Assembly: GCF_001618005.1 (NCBI RefSeq)
Contig: NZ_LQXA01000061.1
Coordinates: forward strand, 62,001 to 126,000
DNA length: 64,000 nt
Direction of reading: 5' to 3'
From: Clavibacter tessellarius
GTDB taxonomy: Bacteria > Actinomycetota > Actinomycetes > Actinomycetales > Microbacteriaceae
This document shows, one piece after another, positions 1-7,279 of the stretch (position 1 is its first letter; each line of letters begins with the position of its first letter). Under the pieces are notes generated by a model. That model searched no databases and was not told where the DNA came from. It was given only the letters and a program-made list of their open reading frames with translations. The position numbers were made by a program, and so were the translations under genes.

Positions 1-326
1 ACGAGCGCAGCGTCATCGCCCAGTTCGCGCACGTGGACGCCGTGCTCACGCCCGCGCTCGCGCAGGAGCCGCGCCCGATCGGCTGGTACGACGCGGAGGA
101 CGGCGAGCGGAACTTCGCGCAGCAGGTGCAGTACACGCCGTACACGTCGTTCGCGAACGTCACGGGCCTGCCCGCCATCACGCTCCCGGTGCACCTCACC
201 GACGACGGCCTGCCGATGGGCGTGCAGCTGATCGGGCGGCCCGGCGGCGAGGCGACGCTCCTCGCGATCGGCCGCCAGCTCGAGCGGCGCCTGCACTGGC
301 AGCGGCGGCACCCGCCGCAGTGGTGA
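1..326 (+). CDS. Amidase family protein, C-terminal part (truncated by window edge)
   Basis: Only the last ~108 residues are inside the window; the reading frame is open from base 3. The visible part has the typical C-terminal end of amidase-signature hydrolases: a segment ending TPYTSFANVTGLPAITLP followed by GLPMGVQLIGRPGGEATLLAIGRQLE. These enzymes hydrolyse amide bonds with a Ser-Ser-Lys triad, which lies upstream of the window. The substrate cannot be told from this end. The gene is followed by the convergent exporter gene 25 nt away. The family call is secure; specificity is unknown. Confidence 0.85.
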   Translation, partial: ERSVIAQFAHVDAVLTPALAQEPRPIGWYDAEDGERNFAQQVQYTPYTSFANVTGLPAITLPVHLTDDGLPMGVQLIGRPGGEATLLAIGRQLERRLHWQRRHPPQW

Positions 327-350
327 GACGCGGCGTCGTCGACGCGGGGG

Positions 351-1088
351 CTACGCGAGCGCGCTGACGCCCTTGACGATGGCCGTCGCGGCACCGGCGA
401 ACGAGATGACCACGACGGCCGTGCGCGCCCCGCGGCCCGGGATGCGGGGCGCGAGCAGCGTGCCCGCGCCGACGCCCGCGACGAGCGTCACGACGATGCC
501 GATCCACGCCGCCGCGCCGAGGTCCGGCCAGCGCTCCGGCGCCAGCACGAGCTTCGTGATGAGCGACGCCGCGCCCGTCGTGAGGAAGAACGGCTGCAGC
601 GTGGCCGCGAACCCGCGCTGCTCCCAGCGACTGACGACCGCGTAGACGCTCACGCTCGGGCCGCCGATCCCGGCCGCGGCGTTCATCACGCCCGCGGCGA
701 AGCCGAAGCCGGCCATCACGCCGGGGCCGTCGACCACGCGCGTCGTCCGCCGCAGCGCGAGCGATGTCGTGAGCGCGGCGACCAGCAGCACGCCGATCCC
801 GATCTCGAGCGCCGGCTCCGGGAGCAGGTAGGCGAGGAGCGCGCCCGGCACGATGCCGACCACCGCGGGCCCGGCGAGCAGCAGGTAGCGCCGCCACTCC
901 ACGTCGCGCCGCACGGCCGAGAGGACGAGCGAGGCCGAGAGCACGCTGCAGAGGTTCACGATCATCACGCCGTCGAAGGGCCCCAGCAGGATCACGAGCA
1001 CGGGCGCCACCACCAGCGCGAACCCGAGGCCCGTCACGCGCTGTGCGATCGCGCCCACGAAGACGGCGACGAGGACGGGGGCGATCAC
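351..1088 (-). CDS. Sulfite exporter TauE/SafE family (TSUP) membrane protein
   Basis: About 245 residues, nearly all hydrophobic, with 7-8 predicted membrane segments. The N-terminus VIAPVLVAVFVGAIAQRVTGLGFALVVAPVL is typical of the TSUP family, whose members export or import organosulfur compounds, sulfite or organic acids. I chose GTG at 1088 because GGGAGGA lies about 7 nt before it, while the in-frame start at 1154 adds a charged stretch lacking family similarity and would overlap the divergent promoter. A second repeat unit begins near GVMNAAAGIGGPSVSVYAV. The substrate is unknown. It is divergent from the siderophore-interacting gene. Confidence 0.85.
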   Translation of the reverse strand: MIAPVLVAVFVGAIAQRVTGLGFALVVAPVLVILLGPFDGVMIVNLCSVLSASLVLSAVRRDVEWRRYLLLAGPAVVGIVPGALLAYLLPEPALEIGIGVLLVAALTTSLALRRTTRVVDGPGVMAGFGFAAGVMNAAAGIGGPSVSVYAVVSRWEQRGFAATLQPFFLTTGAASLITKLVLAPERWPDLGAAAWIGIVVTLVAGVGAGTLLAPRIPGRGARTAVVVISFAGAATAIVKGVSALA

Positions 1089-1146
1089 CCTGACATCCTC
1101 CCGTGGATCGGGCGCCCGATCCGCTGCCCGCCCTCGACCGCTGAGG

Positions 1147-1180
1147 TTAGGCATGCCATACTTAGGCTGTGCTTACCTCC
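1147..1180 (+). promoter_or_regulatory. Iron-box-like (DtxR/IdeR) operator with -10 for a leaderless start
   Basis: TTAGGCTGTGCTTACCTCC at 1162-1180 matches 13 of 19 positions of the DtxR/IdeR consensus, and a second TTAGG half-site starts at 1147. A -10-like CATACT (1157-1162) ends 6 nt before the GTG start at 1169, so the operator overlaps both promoter and start codon. Iron-loaded repressor bound here would block the siderophore-interacting gene. The site is read from sequence; repressor identity is inferred. Confidence 0.65.
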
Positions 1181-2161
1181 ACTGCGACCCACGCCCGCAG
1201 CACCGCCGCCGTGGAGCCCGTGGTCGAGGAGCAACCCGAGGTCGAGCGCCCCGCCTACCGGCCGTTCGCCGCGCGCGTCGCCCGCACGGAGCGCGTGAGC
1301 CCCACGTTCCTCCGCATCACGTTCCAGAGCGACGACCTGCGCGACTTCGGCGACGAGTGCCTCGACCAGCGCATCAAGCTGCTGCTGCCCGTCGCCGAGC
1401 ACGGCCTGCCCGACCTCTCCGGGGTCGGCGGCGACGACTGGTTCGCGTGGTGGCGCGCGCTGCCCGACGCCGAGCGCAACCCGCTCCGCACCTACACGTC
1501 CCGCGCGGTCCGCCGGGAGCTCGGCGAGGTCGACGTCGACTTCGCGCTGCACGGCGACATGGGCCCCGCCTCCCGCTGGGCCGGCGCCGCGGCCGTGGGC
1601 GACCCCATGGTCCTCATCGGCCCCGACGCCCTGAGCCCGGCGCGCGGCCTCGGCATCGAGTGGCACCCGGGCGCCGCGCGCTCGCTGCTCCTCGCGGGCG
1701 ACGAGACCGCCGCCCCCGCCATCTGCAACATCCTCTCCTCGCTGCCGGACGATGCCGTGGGCTGCGCCTTCATCGAGGTGCCCGTCACGGGCGACCGCCT
1801 CGAGGTGCGCGTGCCGAAGGGCGTGAACCTCACGTGGCTGCCGCGCGACGGCCGCCCGAACGGGTCGCGCCTCGAGGAGGCCGTGCGCCACTGGGTCGAC
1901 TGCCACGTGAAGGTCGGCGCCATCGCCACCCCCGAGGTCGCGCTCGCCGACGCGGCGCAGCCGCTCGCCGAGGACGACGCCGACGGCATCGTCTGGGACG
2001 CGCCCGTCGTCCACGAGGGCTCGACGCTCTACGCGTGGCTCGCGGGGGAGTCTGGCTGCATCAAGGCCATGCGCCGCTTCCTCGTGCGCGACACCGGCAT
2101 CGACCGCCGCCAGGTCGCGTTCATGGGCTACTGGCGCCGCGGCGCGGCCGAGGGATCCTGA
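1169..2161 (+). CDS. Siderophore-interacting protein (FAD-dependent ferric-siderophore reductase family)
   Basis: 330 residues. An N-terminal FAD-binding barrel (about residues 28-165) contains the flavin-binding RTYTSR segment at 107-112; the C-terminal SIP/NAD(P)H domain ends STLYAWLAGESGCIKAMRRFL followed by FMGYWRRG. Family members (ViuB/YqjH type) release iron from ferric siderophores by reduction in the cytoplasm. The GTG start at 1169 has no Shine-Dalgarno but has a -10-like element 6 nt upstream, fitting a leaderless mRNA. An iron-box-like operator overlaps the start. A second SIP-like gene follows after 2 nt, so both are probably co-transcribed. Confidence 0.9.
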   Translation: MLTSTATHARSTAAVEPVVEEQPEVERPAYRPFAARVARTERVSPTFLRITFQSDDLRDFGDECLDQRIKLLLPVAEHGLPDLSGVGGDDWFAWWRALPDAERNPLRTYTSRAVRRELGEVDVDFALHGDMGPASRWAGAAAVGDPMVLIGPDALSPARGLGIEWHPGAARSLLLAGDETAAPAICNILSSLPDDAVGCAFIEVPVTGDRLEVRVPKGVNLTWLPRDGRPNGSRLEEAVRHWVDCHVKVGAIATPEVALADAAQPLAEDDADGIVWDAPVVHEGSTLYAWLAGESGCIKAMRRFLVRDTGIDRRQVAFMGYWRRGAAEGS

Positions 2162-2163
2162 CC

Positions 2164-2568
2164 GTGGCCGGATCCACCCGCACGCGCGCCGCGAAGGGCA
2201 CGAAGCGGCAGGTGCTGTTCGTCACCGACGAGACCGGTCTCGCCCAGACGCAGGCCGCGCTCGCCGCGCTGCCGATGTGCACGCGCGGCAGCGTCTTCGT
2301 CGAGGTGCCGGATGCGTCCGTCGAGGTCGCGCTCGCGCATCCGCCGCGCATGGTCGTCACGGTGATCACGCGGGACGGCCGGGGCGTCGACGGCGCGCCG
2401 GCCGCGCCCATGACCGCGGTCGCCCGGGCCGTCGGCGCCTGGGCCAGCGAGATGATGGTGTTCGCGGCGCCCATGTCCGACGAGCACCCCGTCACCGAGG
2501 TCAGCGTGCTGCTCGGCGGACACGTCGGCGGCCACGACGACCTGCTGCACCTGCTCGCGACGCGCTGA
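2164..2568 (+). CDS. Short SIP-domain protein
   Basis: 134 residues from GTG at 2164, two bases after the stop of the siderophore-interacting gene. The sequence KRQVLFVTDETGLAQTQAALAAL, followed by FVEVPDASVE, resembles the C-terminal NAD(P)H-side domain of siderophore-interacting proteins (compare LLLAGDETAAPAICNIL in the upstream gene). It has no FAD-binding barrel. It may be a partner or regulator of the reductase, or a diverged duplicate of its C-terminal half. Spacing implies translational coupling and shared iron control. Function beyond the fold is unknown. Confidence 0.7.
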   Translation: MAGSTRTRAAKGTKRQVLFVTDETGLAQTQAALAALPMCTRGSVFVEVPDASVEVALAHPPRMVVTVITRDGRGVDGAPAAPMTAVARAVGAWASEMMVFAAPMSDEHPVTEVSVLLGGHVGGHDDLLHLLATR

Positions 2569-2574
2569 CGCACC

Positions 2575-2600
2575 GGCGGCTGCGCGTCGCCGACGCCGCC
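2575..2600. terminator. Hairpin between convergent genes
   Basis: GGCGGC (2575-2580) pairs with GCCGCC (2595-2600) between the ends of the SIP-like gene and the SDR gene. There is no T-run. A plausible bidirectional terminator, modest strength. Confidence 0.35.
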
Positions 2601-2613
2601 TGCCGTGCGCGCC

Positions 2614-3492
2614 TCAGCGCCGGGCGGATCCGTCGGCGCCGACCGCGAGCTCCAGCGCCGCCCACAGGTCCCGCCCCAGCTGCCGGTCCGCGGCCTGCGC
2701 GGTCGTCTTCCCGTCGGGCGTGAGCTGGTCGAAGTAGGTGCCGTTGGCCGCGCCCAGATCCGGCACCGACGCGAGCTGCACGAGCGGCACCGCGCCCACC
2801 TCCGCGGAGATCCCGTAGGCGCCCATCGAGAGCGCGAGCACCGCGCGCATCACGGTGCTGTCGGATCCGAACGACGTGCGCACCAGTCCGGGATGGAACG
2901 AGACCGCCTCGATGCCGCGCGGGCCGACGCGCTCGGCGAGCGTGCGCATCATCAGGATCATCATCGCCTTCGACGTGCCGTACGCCTGCCAGCCGCCGAG
3001 CCACGGGCGCTTCCGCCACTCGAGGTCGTCGAGGCGCACGCGACCCCAGAGGTTCGCGCGGCTCGCGGTGCCGATGACGCGCACGGGGCTCTCGTCGGCG
3101 CGGAGGTCGCGCTGCGTCTCCTCCAGCCGCGGCAGCAGCAGGCGCGTGAGGAGGAACGGCGCGAGCACGTTGCGCTGGAACGTCGTCTCGTGCCCGTCGA
3201 CCGTGCGGGCGCGCCGCGGCACGAGGCTGCCGGCGTTGAGGGCGAGCACGTGGATCCGCGGGCACGTCTCGAGGAGCGTCGCGGCCAGCCGCCGCACGTC
3301 GGCCAGCCGGTCCATGTCGGCGACGACGTGCCGAGCCCCGAGCTCCGCCGCGATGCCGCGCGTGCGCTCCGGATCCCGGCCGACCACGACCACGTCGGCG
3401 CCGCGCGCGTGCAGCTCCCGCGCGGCGATGCGGCCGATGCCCGAGCTCGCGCCCGTGATGACGATCGTGCGCCCGTCGAGCGGGCCCGTCAC
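2614..3492 (-). CDS. Short-chain dehydrogenase/reductase (SDR), retinol-dehydrogenase-like
   Basis: 292 residues from a GTG at 3492 that overlaps the upstream stop as GTGA. The Rossmann motif TGASSGIG lies near residues 13-20, the conserved NAG in LALNAGS near 90, and the catalytic YGTSK (Tyr-x-x-x-Lys) in WQAYGTSKAMMI. This layout fits SDRs of the WWOX/retinol dehydrogenase type acting on alcohols or ketones with NAD(P)H. It is the third gene of a tightly overlapping operon with a flavin disulfide oxidoreductase and an HExxH protein. The substrate is unknown. Confidence 0.85.
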   Translation of the reverse strand: MTGPLDGRTIVITGASSGIGRIAARELHARGADVVVVGRDPERTRGIAAELGARHVVADMDRLADVRRLAATLLETCPRIHVLALNAGSLVPRRARTVDGHETTFQRNVLAPFLLTRLLLPRLEETQRDLRADESPVRVIGTASRANLWGRVRLDDLEWRKRPWLGGWQAYGTSKAMMILMMRTLAERVGPRGIEAVSFHPGLVRTSFGSDSTVMRAVLALSMGAYGISAEVGAVPLVQLASVPDLGAANGTYFDQLTPDGKTTAQAADRQLGRDLWAALELAVGADGSARR

Positions 3493-3881
3493 CGGTAGCC
3501 GCCCTTCTCCAGGCCCGCCTCGATCTCGAACCGGTTGCGCAGCGGATCCCGCCCCGCCCACGCGTAGAGCAGCGGCATGAGCAGGCCGTACCGCCGCCAC
3601 TGCGTCACGTGAACGGCCTCGTGCTCGAGCACCGCGGGCCCCGCGTTGTCGCGGGTGAGGTACACCCGGCCGATGCACGTGCCGCCGCGGCCGAAGACCC
3701 ACGACGGCAGGCCGGTGAGGACGATGAGGTCGCCGTGGCGCCGCACCTCGCCCGTGCTGAGCGGCAGGCCGATGGACAGCGCGATGCCCGTGGCGACGCC
3801 GCTGCCCGCGCGCGAGACGGGCGAGTCGAGCAGGACGCCGCGGATTGCGCCCGCGACCGCGCCGAGGCCGGCCCGGATCAC
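3489..3881 (-). CDS. Small HExxH-motif protein of unknown function
   Basis: 130 residues, GTG start at 3881 overlapping the upstream stop (GTGA) and ending in another GTGA overlap. Residues 87-91 are HEAVH, followed by VTQWRRYG and, near the end, NRFEIEAG (Glu 119/121). This resembles the zinc-binding core of gluzincin-type or DUF4157-like domains. There is no signal peptide; the N-terminal half is fairly hydrophobic. Whether it is an active peptidase is not shown. Its position between two oxidoreductases in a coupled operon is the only functional hint. Confidence 0.6.
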   Translation of the reverse strand: MIRAGLGAVAGAIRGVLLDSPVSRAGSGVATGIALSIGLPLSTGEVRRHGDLIVLTGLPSWVFGRGGTCIGRVYLTRDNAGPAVLEHEAVHVTQWRRYGLLMPLLYAWAGRDPLRNRFEIEAGLEKGGYR

Positions 3882-5311
3882 GCGGTCGGCCGCCCGTACG
3901 TCTCGAGCAGGCGCAGCCACACCTCGCTGATGGTGGGGTACGACGGCACGGCGTGCCAGAGGCGCGTGAGCGGCACCTCGCCGACGACCGCGATGGTGGC
4001 GGAGTGCAGGAGCTCGGCGACGTCCGGGCCGACGAACGTGACGCCGACGATGACGCCGCGGTCCTCGTCGACCACCATGCGCGCCTGGCCCGCGTAGCCG
4101 TCGGCGTGCAGGCTCGAGCCCGCGACGGAACCGAGGTCGAAGTCGACGACGCGCGAGCGGATGCCGGCGTCCTCCGCCGCCTTCGCCGTGAGGCCGACGC
4201 TCGCGACCTCGGGGTCGGTGAACGCGACCTGCGGCACGGCGCGGTGGTCGGCGGTCGCGACGTGCACGCCCCAGGGGGAGTCGTCGACCGTGCCGCCGGT
4301 CGCGCGCGCGGCGATGACCTCGCCCGCGGCGCGCGCCTGGTACTTGCCCTGGTGGGTGAGGAGCGCGCGGTGGTTGACGTCGCCGACGGCGTACAGCCAC
4401 GGCGCGTCCGCGTTGACCTCGCCCGTGACGAGCATCGTGTCGTCCACGTCGAGGTACGCGCCGGGCTCGAGGCCCACGGTGTCGAGGCCCAGGTCGTCGG
4501 TGCGCGGGGTGCGGCCGGTGGCGACGAGCACCTCGGCGGCCGTGACGGAGGATCCGTCGGACAGCTCCACGAGCACCTCGTCTCCGTCGCGCGTGACCCG
4601 GGAGGGCGAGGCGCCGAGGCGCACGTCGACGCCCATGCCGCGGAGGCTGTCGGCGACGAGCTCGCCCGCGAAGGGCTCCTGTCCGCTGAGCAGGCCGCTG
4701 CGGGCGATGATCGTCACGGTGCTGCCGAGGGAGGCGTACGCGGTGGCCATCTCGGCCGCGACCACGCCGCCCCCGATGATGATCACCGAATCCGGCACGA
4801 CCTCGACGCTCGTGGCCTCGCGGCTCGTCCACGGCTGCGCCTCGGCGAGGCCCGGGATGTCGGGGAGGAGGGCGGCGGTGCCCGTGGAGACGGCGACGGC
4901 GTGCGTCGCCTCGTGCTCGACGACGGATCCGTCGGGCGCGGTGACCGTGACGCGCCGGGGCCCGGAGATGCGGCCGTGGCCGCGCGCGAGGTCGATGCCG
5001 ATGCCCTCGAGCCAGCTCACCTGGCCCTGGTCGTCCCAGGAGCTCGTGAAGGAGTCCCGGCGCTGCAGCACGGCGGCCACGTCGAGCTCGCCCGTGACGG
5101 CCTCCTTCGAGCCGGCGACGGCGCGCGCCGCGCGGAGGGCGCTGCCGGAGCGGAGGAGCGCCTTGCTGGGCATGCAGGCCCAGTAGGAGCACTCGCCTCC
5201 CACGAGCTCGGACTCGACGACGAGCACGGAGAGCCCGCCCTGCTTCGCGCGGTCGGCGACGTTCTCGCCGACGGGGCCGGCACCGATGACGATGAGGTCG
5301 TAGGAGGTCAT
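3878..5311 (-). CDS. NAD(P)/FAD-dependent disulfide oxidoreductase (dihydrolipoamide dehydrogenase/mercuric reductase family)
   Basis: 477 residues. FAD motif GAGPVG at 9-14, redox pair C41-x4-C46 in GGECSYWACMPSK, central NAD motif IIGGGVVAAEMA, second FAD motif LYAVGDVN, and a C-terminal dimerisation domain. In the C-terminal motif HAVPSYPTISE, the His of the usual HPT-x-x-E active-site dyad is replaced by Tyr while the Glu is kept, so it is probably not a lipoamide dehydrogenase. I start at ATG 5311 because a -10-like TAGGGT ends 7 nt upstream and there is no Shine-Dalgarno. First gene of a three-gene overlapping operon. Confidence 0.88.
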   Translation of the reverse strand: MTSYDLIVIGAGPVGENVADRAKQGGLSVLVVESELVGGECSYWACMPSKALLRSGSALRAARAVAGSKEAVTGELDVAAVLQRRDSFTSSWDDQGQVSWLEGIGIDLARGHGRISGPRRVTVTAPDGSVVEHEATHAVAVSTGTAALLPDIPGLAEAQPWTSREATSVEVVPDSVIIIGGGVVAAEMATAYASLGSTVTIIARSGLLSGQEPFAGELVADSLRGMGVDVRLGASPSRVTRDGDEVLVELSDGSSVTAAEVLVATGRTPRTDDLGLDTVGLEPGAYLDVDDTMLVTGEVNADAPWLYAVGDVNHRALLTHQGKYQARAAGEVIAARATGGTVDDSPWGVHVATADHRAVPQVAFTDPEVASVGLTAKAAEDAGIRSRVVDFDLGSVAGSSLHADGYAGQARMVVDEDRGVIVGVTFVGPDVAELLHSATIAVVGEVPLTRLWHAVPSYPTISEVWLRLLETYGRPTA

Positions 5312-5318
5312 GGTGCCG

Positions 5319-5324
5319 ACCCTA
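5319..5324 (-). promoter_or_regulatory. -10 element, leaderless promoter
   Basis: TAGGGT on the minus strand ends 7 nt before the ATG at 5311. No ribosome-binding sequence lies between, so the transcript probably begins at or near the start codon. Confidence 0.5.
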
Positions 5325-5329
5325 CGCCC

Positions 5330-5353
5330 GGCCCCCGTCACGCTCCCGGGGCC
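5330..5353 (-). terminator. Hairpin downstream of the enoyl-CoA hydratase-like gene
   Basis: GGCCCC (5330-5335) pairs with GGGGCC (5348-5353), 16 nt beyond the stop of the minus-strand gene ending at 5369. No T-run. Confidence 0.35.
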
Positions 5354-5368
5354 GCTTCGGCGAGCGGA

Positions 5369-6220
5369 TCAGCGTCCGACGAAGTCCGCCGGGCGCCGCT
5401 CGGCGGCGGCCCGCATGCCGCGCGCGGCGTCCTCGGATCCGGCCAGGCGCACGAGCTCTGCGGGCAGCGTGGCGGCGGCCGCGTCGTGGCCGTCGCGCTG
5501 CGCGGCCCGGGCGTTCCGGAGCGTCGCCTGCACGGCGAGCGGGGCCTGGGCGGCGATGCGCTCGGCGATCCCGACGGCGGCCTCCAGCTGCTCGCCGTCG
5601 GGCACGACGAGCTGCACGATCCGCATCCGCCGGGCCTCCTCCGCATCGAAGAGGTCGCCCGTGAGCATCCAGCGCATGGCGTCGCCCCAGCCCGCGACGG
5701 CGGGGAAGCGCAGGGTCGCCCCGCCGAACGGCAGGATCCCGCGCGCCACCTCGATCTGCCCGAAGCGCGTGCCGGCGGACGCCACGACGACGTCGCTCGC
5801 GAGCGCCAGCTCGATGCCGAGCGTGAGGCACGTGCCCTGCACCGCGAGCACCACGGGCTTGCCGACGCCGGGACCGGCCACCCGCCACGGGTCGACGCCG
5901 TCGTCGGGCACCGTGTCGAGGCCGCCGCCCGGGCCACGGCCGATGTGCGGCGCGACGTCGGCGAGGTCGAGCCCGCCCGTGAAGTGGTCGCCGATCGCGT
6001 GCACCACGCCGACCCGCAGCTCCGGGTCGCGGTCGAGCAGGCCGTAGGCGCTCGCGAGCTCGCGGAGCATGCGCATGTCGGCGGCGTTGCGCTTGGCGGG
6101 CCGGTCGAGGCCCATGAGCAGGATGTGCCCGCGGCGCTCGACGCGCACGCGGGGAGCGTCGTCGTCGGCCGGGCGGGGCGCGTCGGGGGCGGATGCGGTG
6201 CGGGCGTCGTCGTCGGTCAC
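5369..6220 (-). CDS. Enoyl-CoA hydratase/isomerase (crotonase) family protein
   Basis: 283 residues from GTG at 6220, preceded by AAGGAGA. The crotonase fold is clear: RRGHILLMGLDRPAKRNAAD, FTGGLDLADV (oxyanion region), and LAVQGTCLTLGIELALASDVVVAS followed by GTRFGQIEVARGILPFGGAT. In this class Glu residues act on the acyl-CoA; here GQIEVARGILP keeps one candidate, and the first usual catalytic Glu region reads LTLGIELAL. It may be a hydratase or isomerase; the substrate is unknown. A hairpin lies on each side, so it is probably a single-gene unit. Confidence 0.85.
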   Translation of the reverse strand: MTDDDARTASAPDAPRPADDDAPRVRVERRGHILLMGLDRPAKRNAADMRMLRELASAYGLLDRDPELRVGVVHAIGDHFTGGLDLADVAPHIGRGPGGGLDTVPDDGVDPWRVAGPGVGKPVVLAVQGTCLTLGIELALASDVVVASAGTRFGQIEVARGILPFGGATLRFPAVAGWGDAMRWMLTGDLFDAEEARRMRIVQLVVPDGEQLEAAVGIAERIAAQAPLAVQATLRNARAAQRDGHDAAAATLPAELVRLAGSEDAARGMRAAAERRPADFVGR

Positions 6221-6330
6221 GGCGGTCTCCTTCGATCGTCCCCGCCAGCCTCGCAGGGCGCGTCGCGCGCCGCGACCTCCCGAACGGGAGCAGGGACGCA
6301 CCGGAGCGCGGGCGGCGCCAGGCCGGGAGC

Positions 6331-6354
6331 GCGGGGCGCGACGCCGCGCCCCGC
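6331..6354 (-). terminator. Hairpin after the arginase-like gene
   Basis: A perfect 10-bp stem: GCGGGGCGCG (6331-6340) and CGCGCCCCGC (6345-6354) around a 4-nt loop, 3 nt beyond the stop at 6358. Likely intrinsic terminator without U-tract. Confidence 0.55.
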
Positions 6355-6357
6355 GGA

Positions 6358-7188
6358 TCAGACCGGCCCGGTGAGCGCTCCGATGACGCGGAGGATCGTG
6401 CCCATGTCGTCCACGGCGGCCGCAGGGGAGGAGGGCGCGAACTCGGTGATGCCCGCCCCCGCGAGCCCGTACGACCGGCGGAGCGCCTTGATCGCGTCGG
6501 TGAGGACCTGCACGTCGAGCCCGAACGGCTCGGGGAAGCCGACGCCGGACATGGCGCCCGGATCGAGCACGTCGAGGTCGACGTGGATGTGGACGTGCGT
6601 GGCGCCCGTCGCCGCGACGGCCACGACGAGCGACTCCGCGTCGAGCGCGTCCACGGGCAGGTGCGCGATGCCGGCGCTGGCGACGAACGCGGCCTCGGCC
6701 TCGTCCAACGCGCGCACCCCGGCGAGCACGACGCGGTCGGCGGTGACCGCCCCGATCGGGAGCGCGAGGCCGTCGGCGCCCTCGCCGAGCACGGCGCGCA
6801 GCACCATGCCGTGGAACGCCCCGGACGGGGAAGACGCGGGCGTGTGCAGGTCGGCGTGGGCGTCGAGCCAGACGATCGCGAGGCCCGGATGCGCCTCCGC
6901 CGCGTGCCCGATGGACGCCAGCTCGACCCCGCCATCGCCGCCGATGGTGATGACGGGCCCGTCCGCGGCCCGGAGCGCCGCCTCCTGGCGGGTGCGCACC
7001 GCGAGCAGCGACGCGTACCGGTGGATGCCGGTGCCGAGCGACTCCCCGGCTTCGACGGGCACCTCGACGACGCGGGTGGCCGACGCGGGCAGGTCGCCGC
7101 GGATCGCCTCCGCCCCGTCCGCGAGCCTCATGGCGCGGGACGAGCCCGAGCCCTGCCATTGGGGGACGACGACGAAGGAGGCGGGCAC
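6358..7188 (-). CDS. Arginase/agmatinase (ureohydrolase) family protein with an altered metal site
   Basis: 276 residues from GTG 7188. The ureohydrolase fold shows DAHADLHT (Asp109, His111, Asp113) and HVDLDVLDP (Asp204, Asp206), which are four or five of the usual Mn ligands. The first motif, normally GGDHS, reads GGDGG at 83-87, so one Mn-binding His is missing; activity as a classical arginase is therefore doubtful. A -10-like GATACT ends 6 nt before the GTG, whereas the in-frame ATG at 7218 lies upstream of that hexamer, so I prefer GTG. The substrate is unknown. Confidence 0.8.
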   Translation of the reverse strand: MPASFVVVPQWQGSGSSRAMRLADGAEAIRGDLPASATRVVEVPVEAGESLGTGIHRYASLLAVRTRQEAALRAADGPVITIGGDGGVELASIGHAAEAHPGLAIVWLDAHADLHTPASSPSGAFHGMVLRAVLGEGADGLALPIGAVTADRVVLAGVRALDEAEAAFVASAGIAHLPVDALDAESLVVAVAATGATHVHIHVDLDVLDPGAMSGVGFPEPFGLDVQVLTDAIKALRRSYGLAGAGITEFAPSSPAAAVDDMGTILRVIGALTGPV

Positions 7189-7194
7189 GTCCCC

Positions 7195-7200
7195 AGTATC
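7195..7200 (-). promoter_or_regulatory. -10 element deciding the arginase-like start
   Basis: GATACT on the minus strand ends 6 nt before GTG 7188. If this is the promoter, an ATG start at 7218 would not be in the transcript. Confidence 0.5.
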
Positions 7201-7221
7201 GCGTGCGTCGCCGGACATGGC

Positions 7222-7260
7222 GATGCCCGCCCTCGCCGCGGTGGCGGGAGGACGGGCATC
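7222..7260 (-). terminator. Hairpin after the F420/NADPH reductase-like gene
   Basis: GATGCCCG (7222-7229) pairs with CGGGCATC (7253-7260), just beyond the stop at 7280. The long GC-rich loop could fold further. No T-run. Confidence 0.4.
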
Positions 7261-7279
7261 GACCCGGGGAGGAGCGGGG

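Noticed and set aside
1089-1154. N-terminal extension of the TauE-like protein to the ATG at 1154
   Set aside because: The extension is hydrophilic, lacks family similarity, and would cover the divergent promoter; GTG 1088 has a proper ribosome-binding site.
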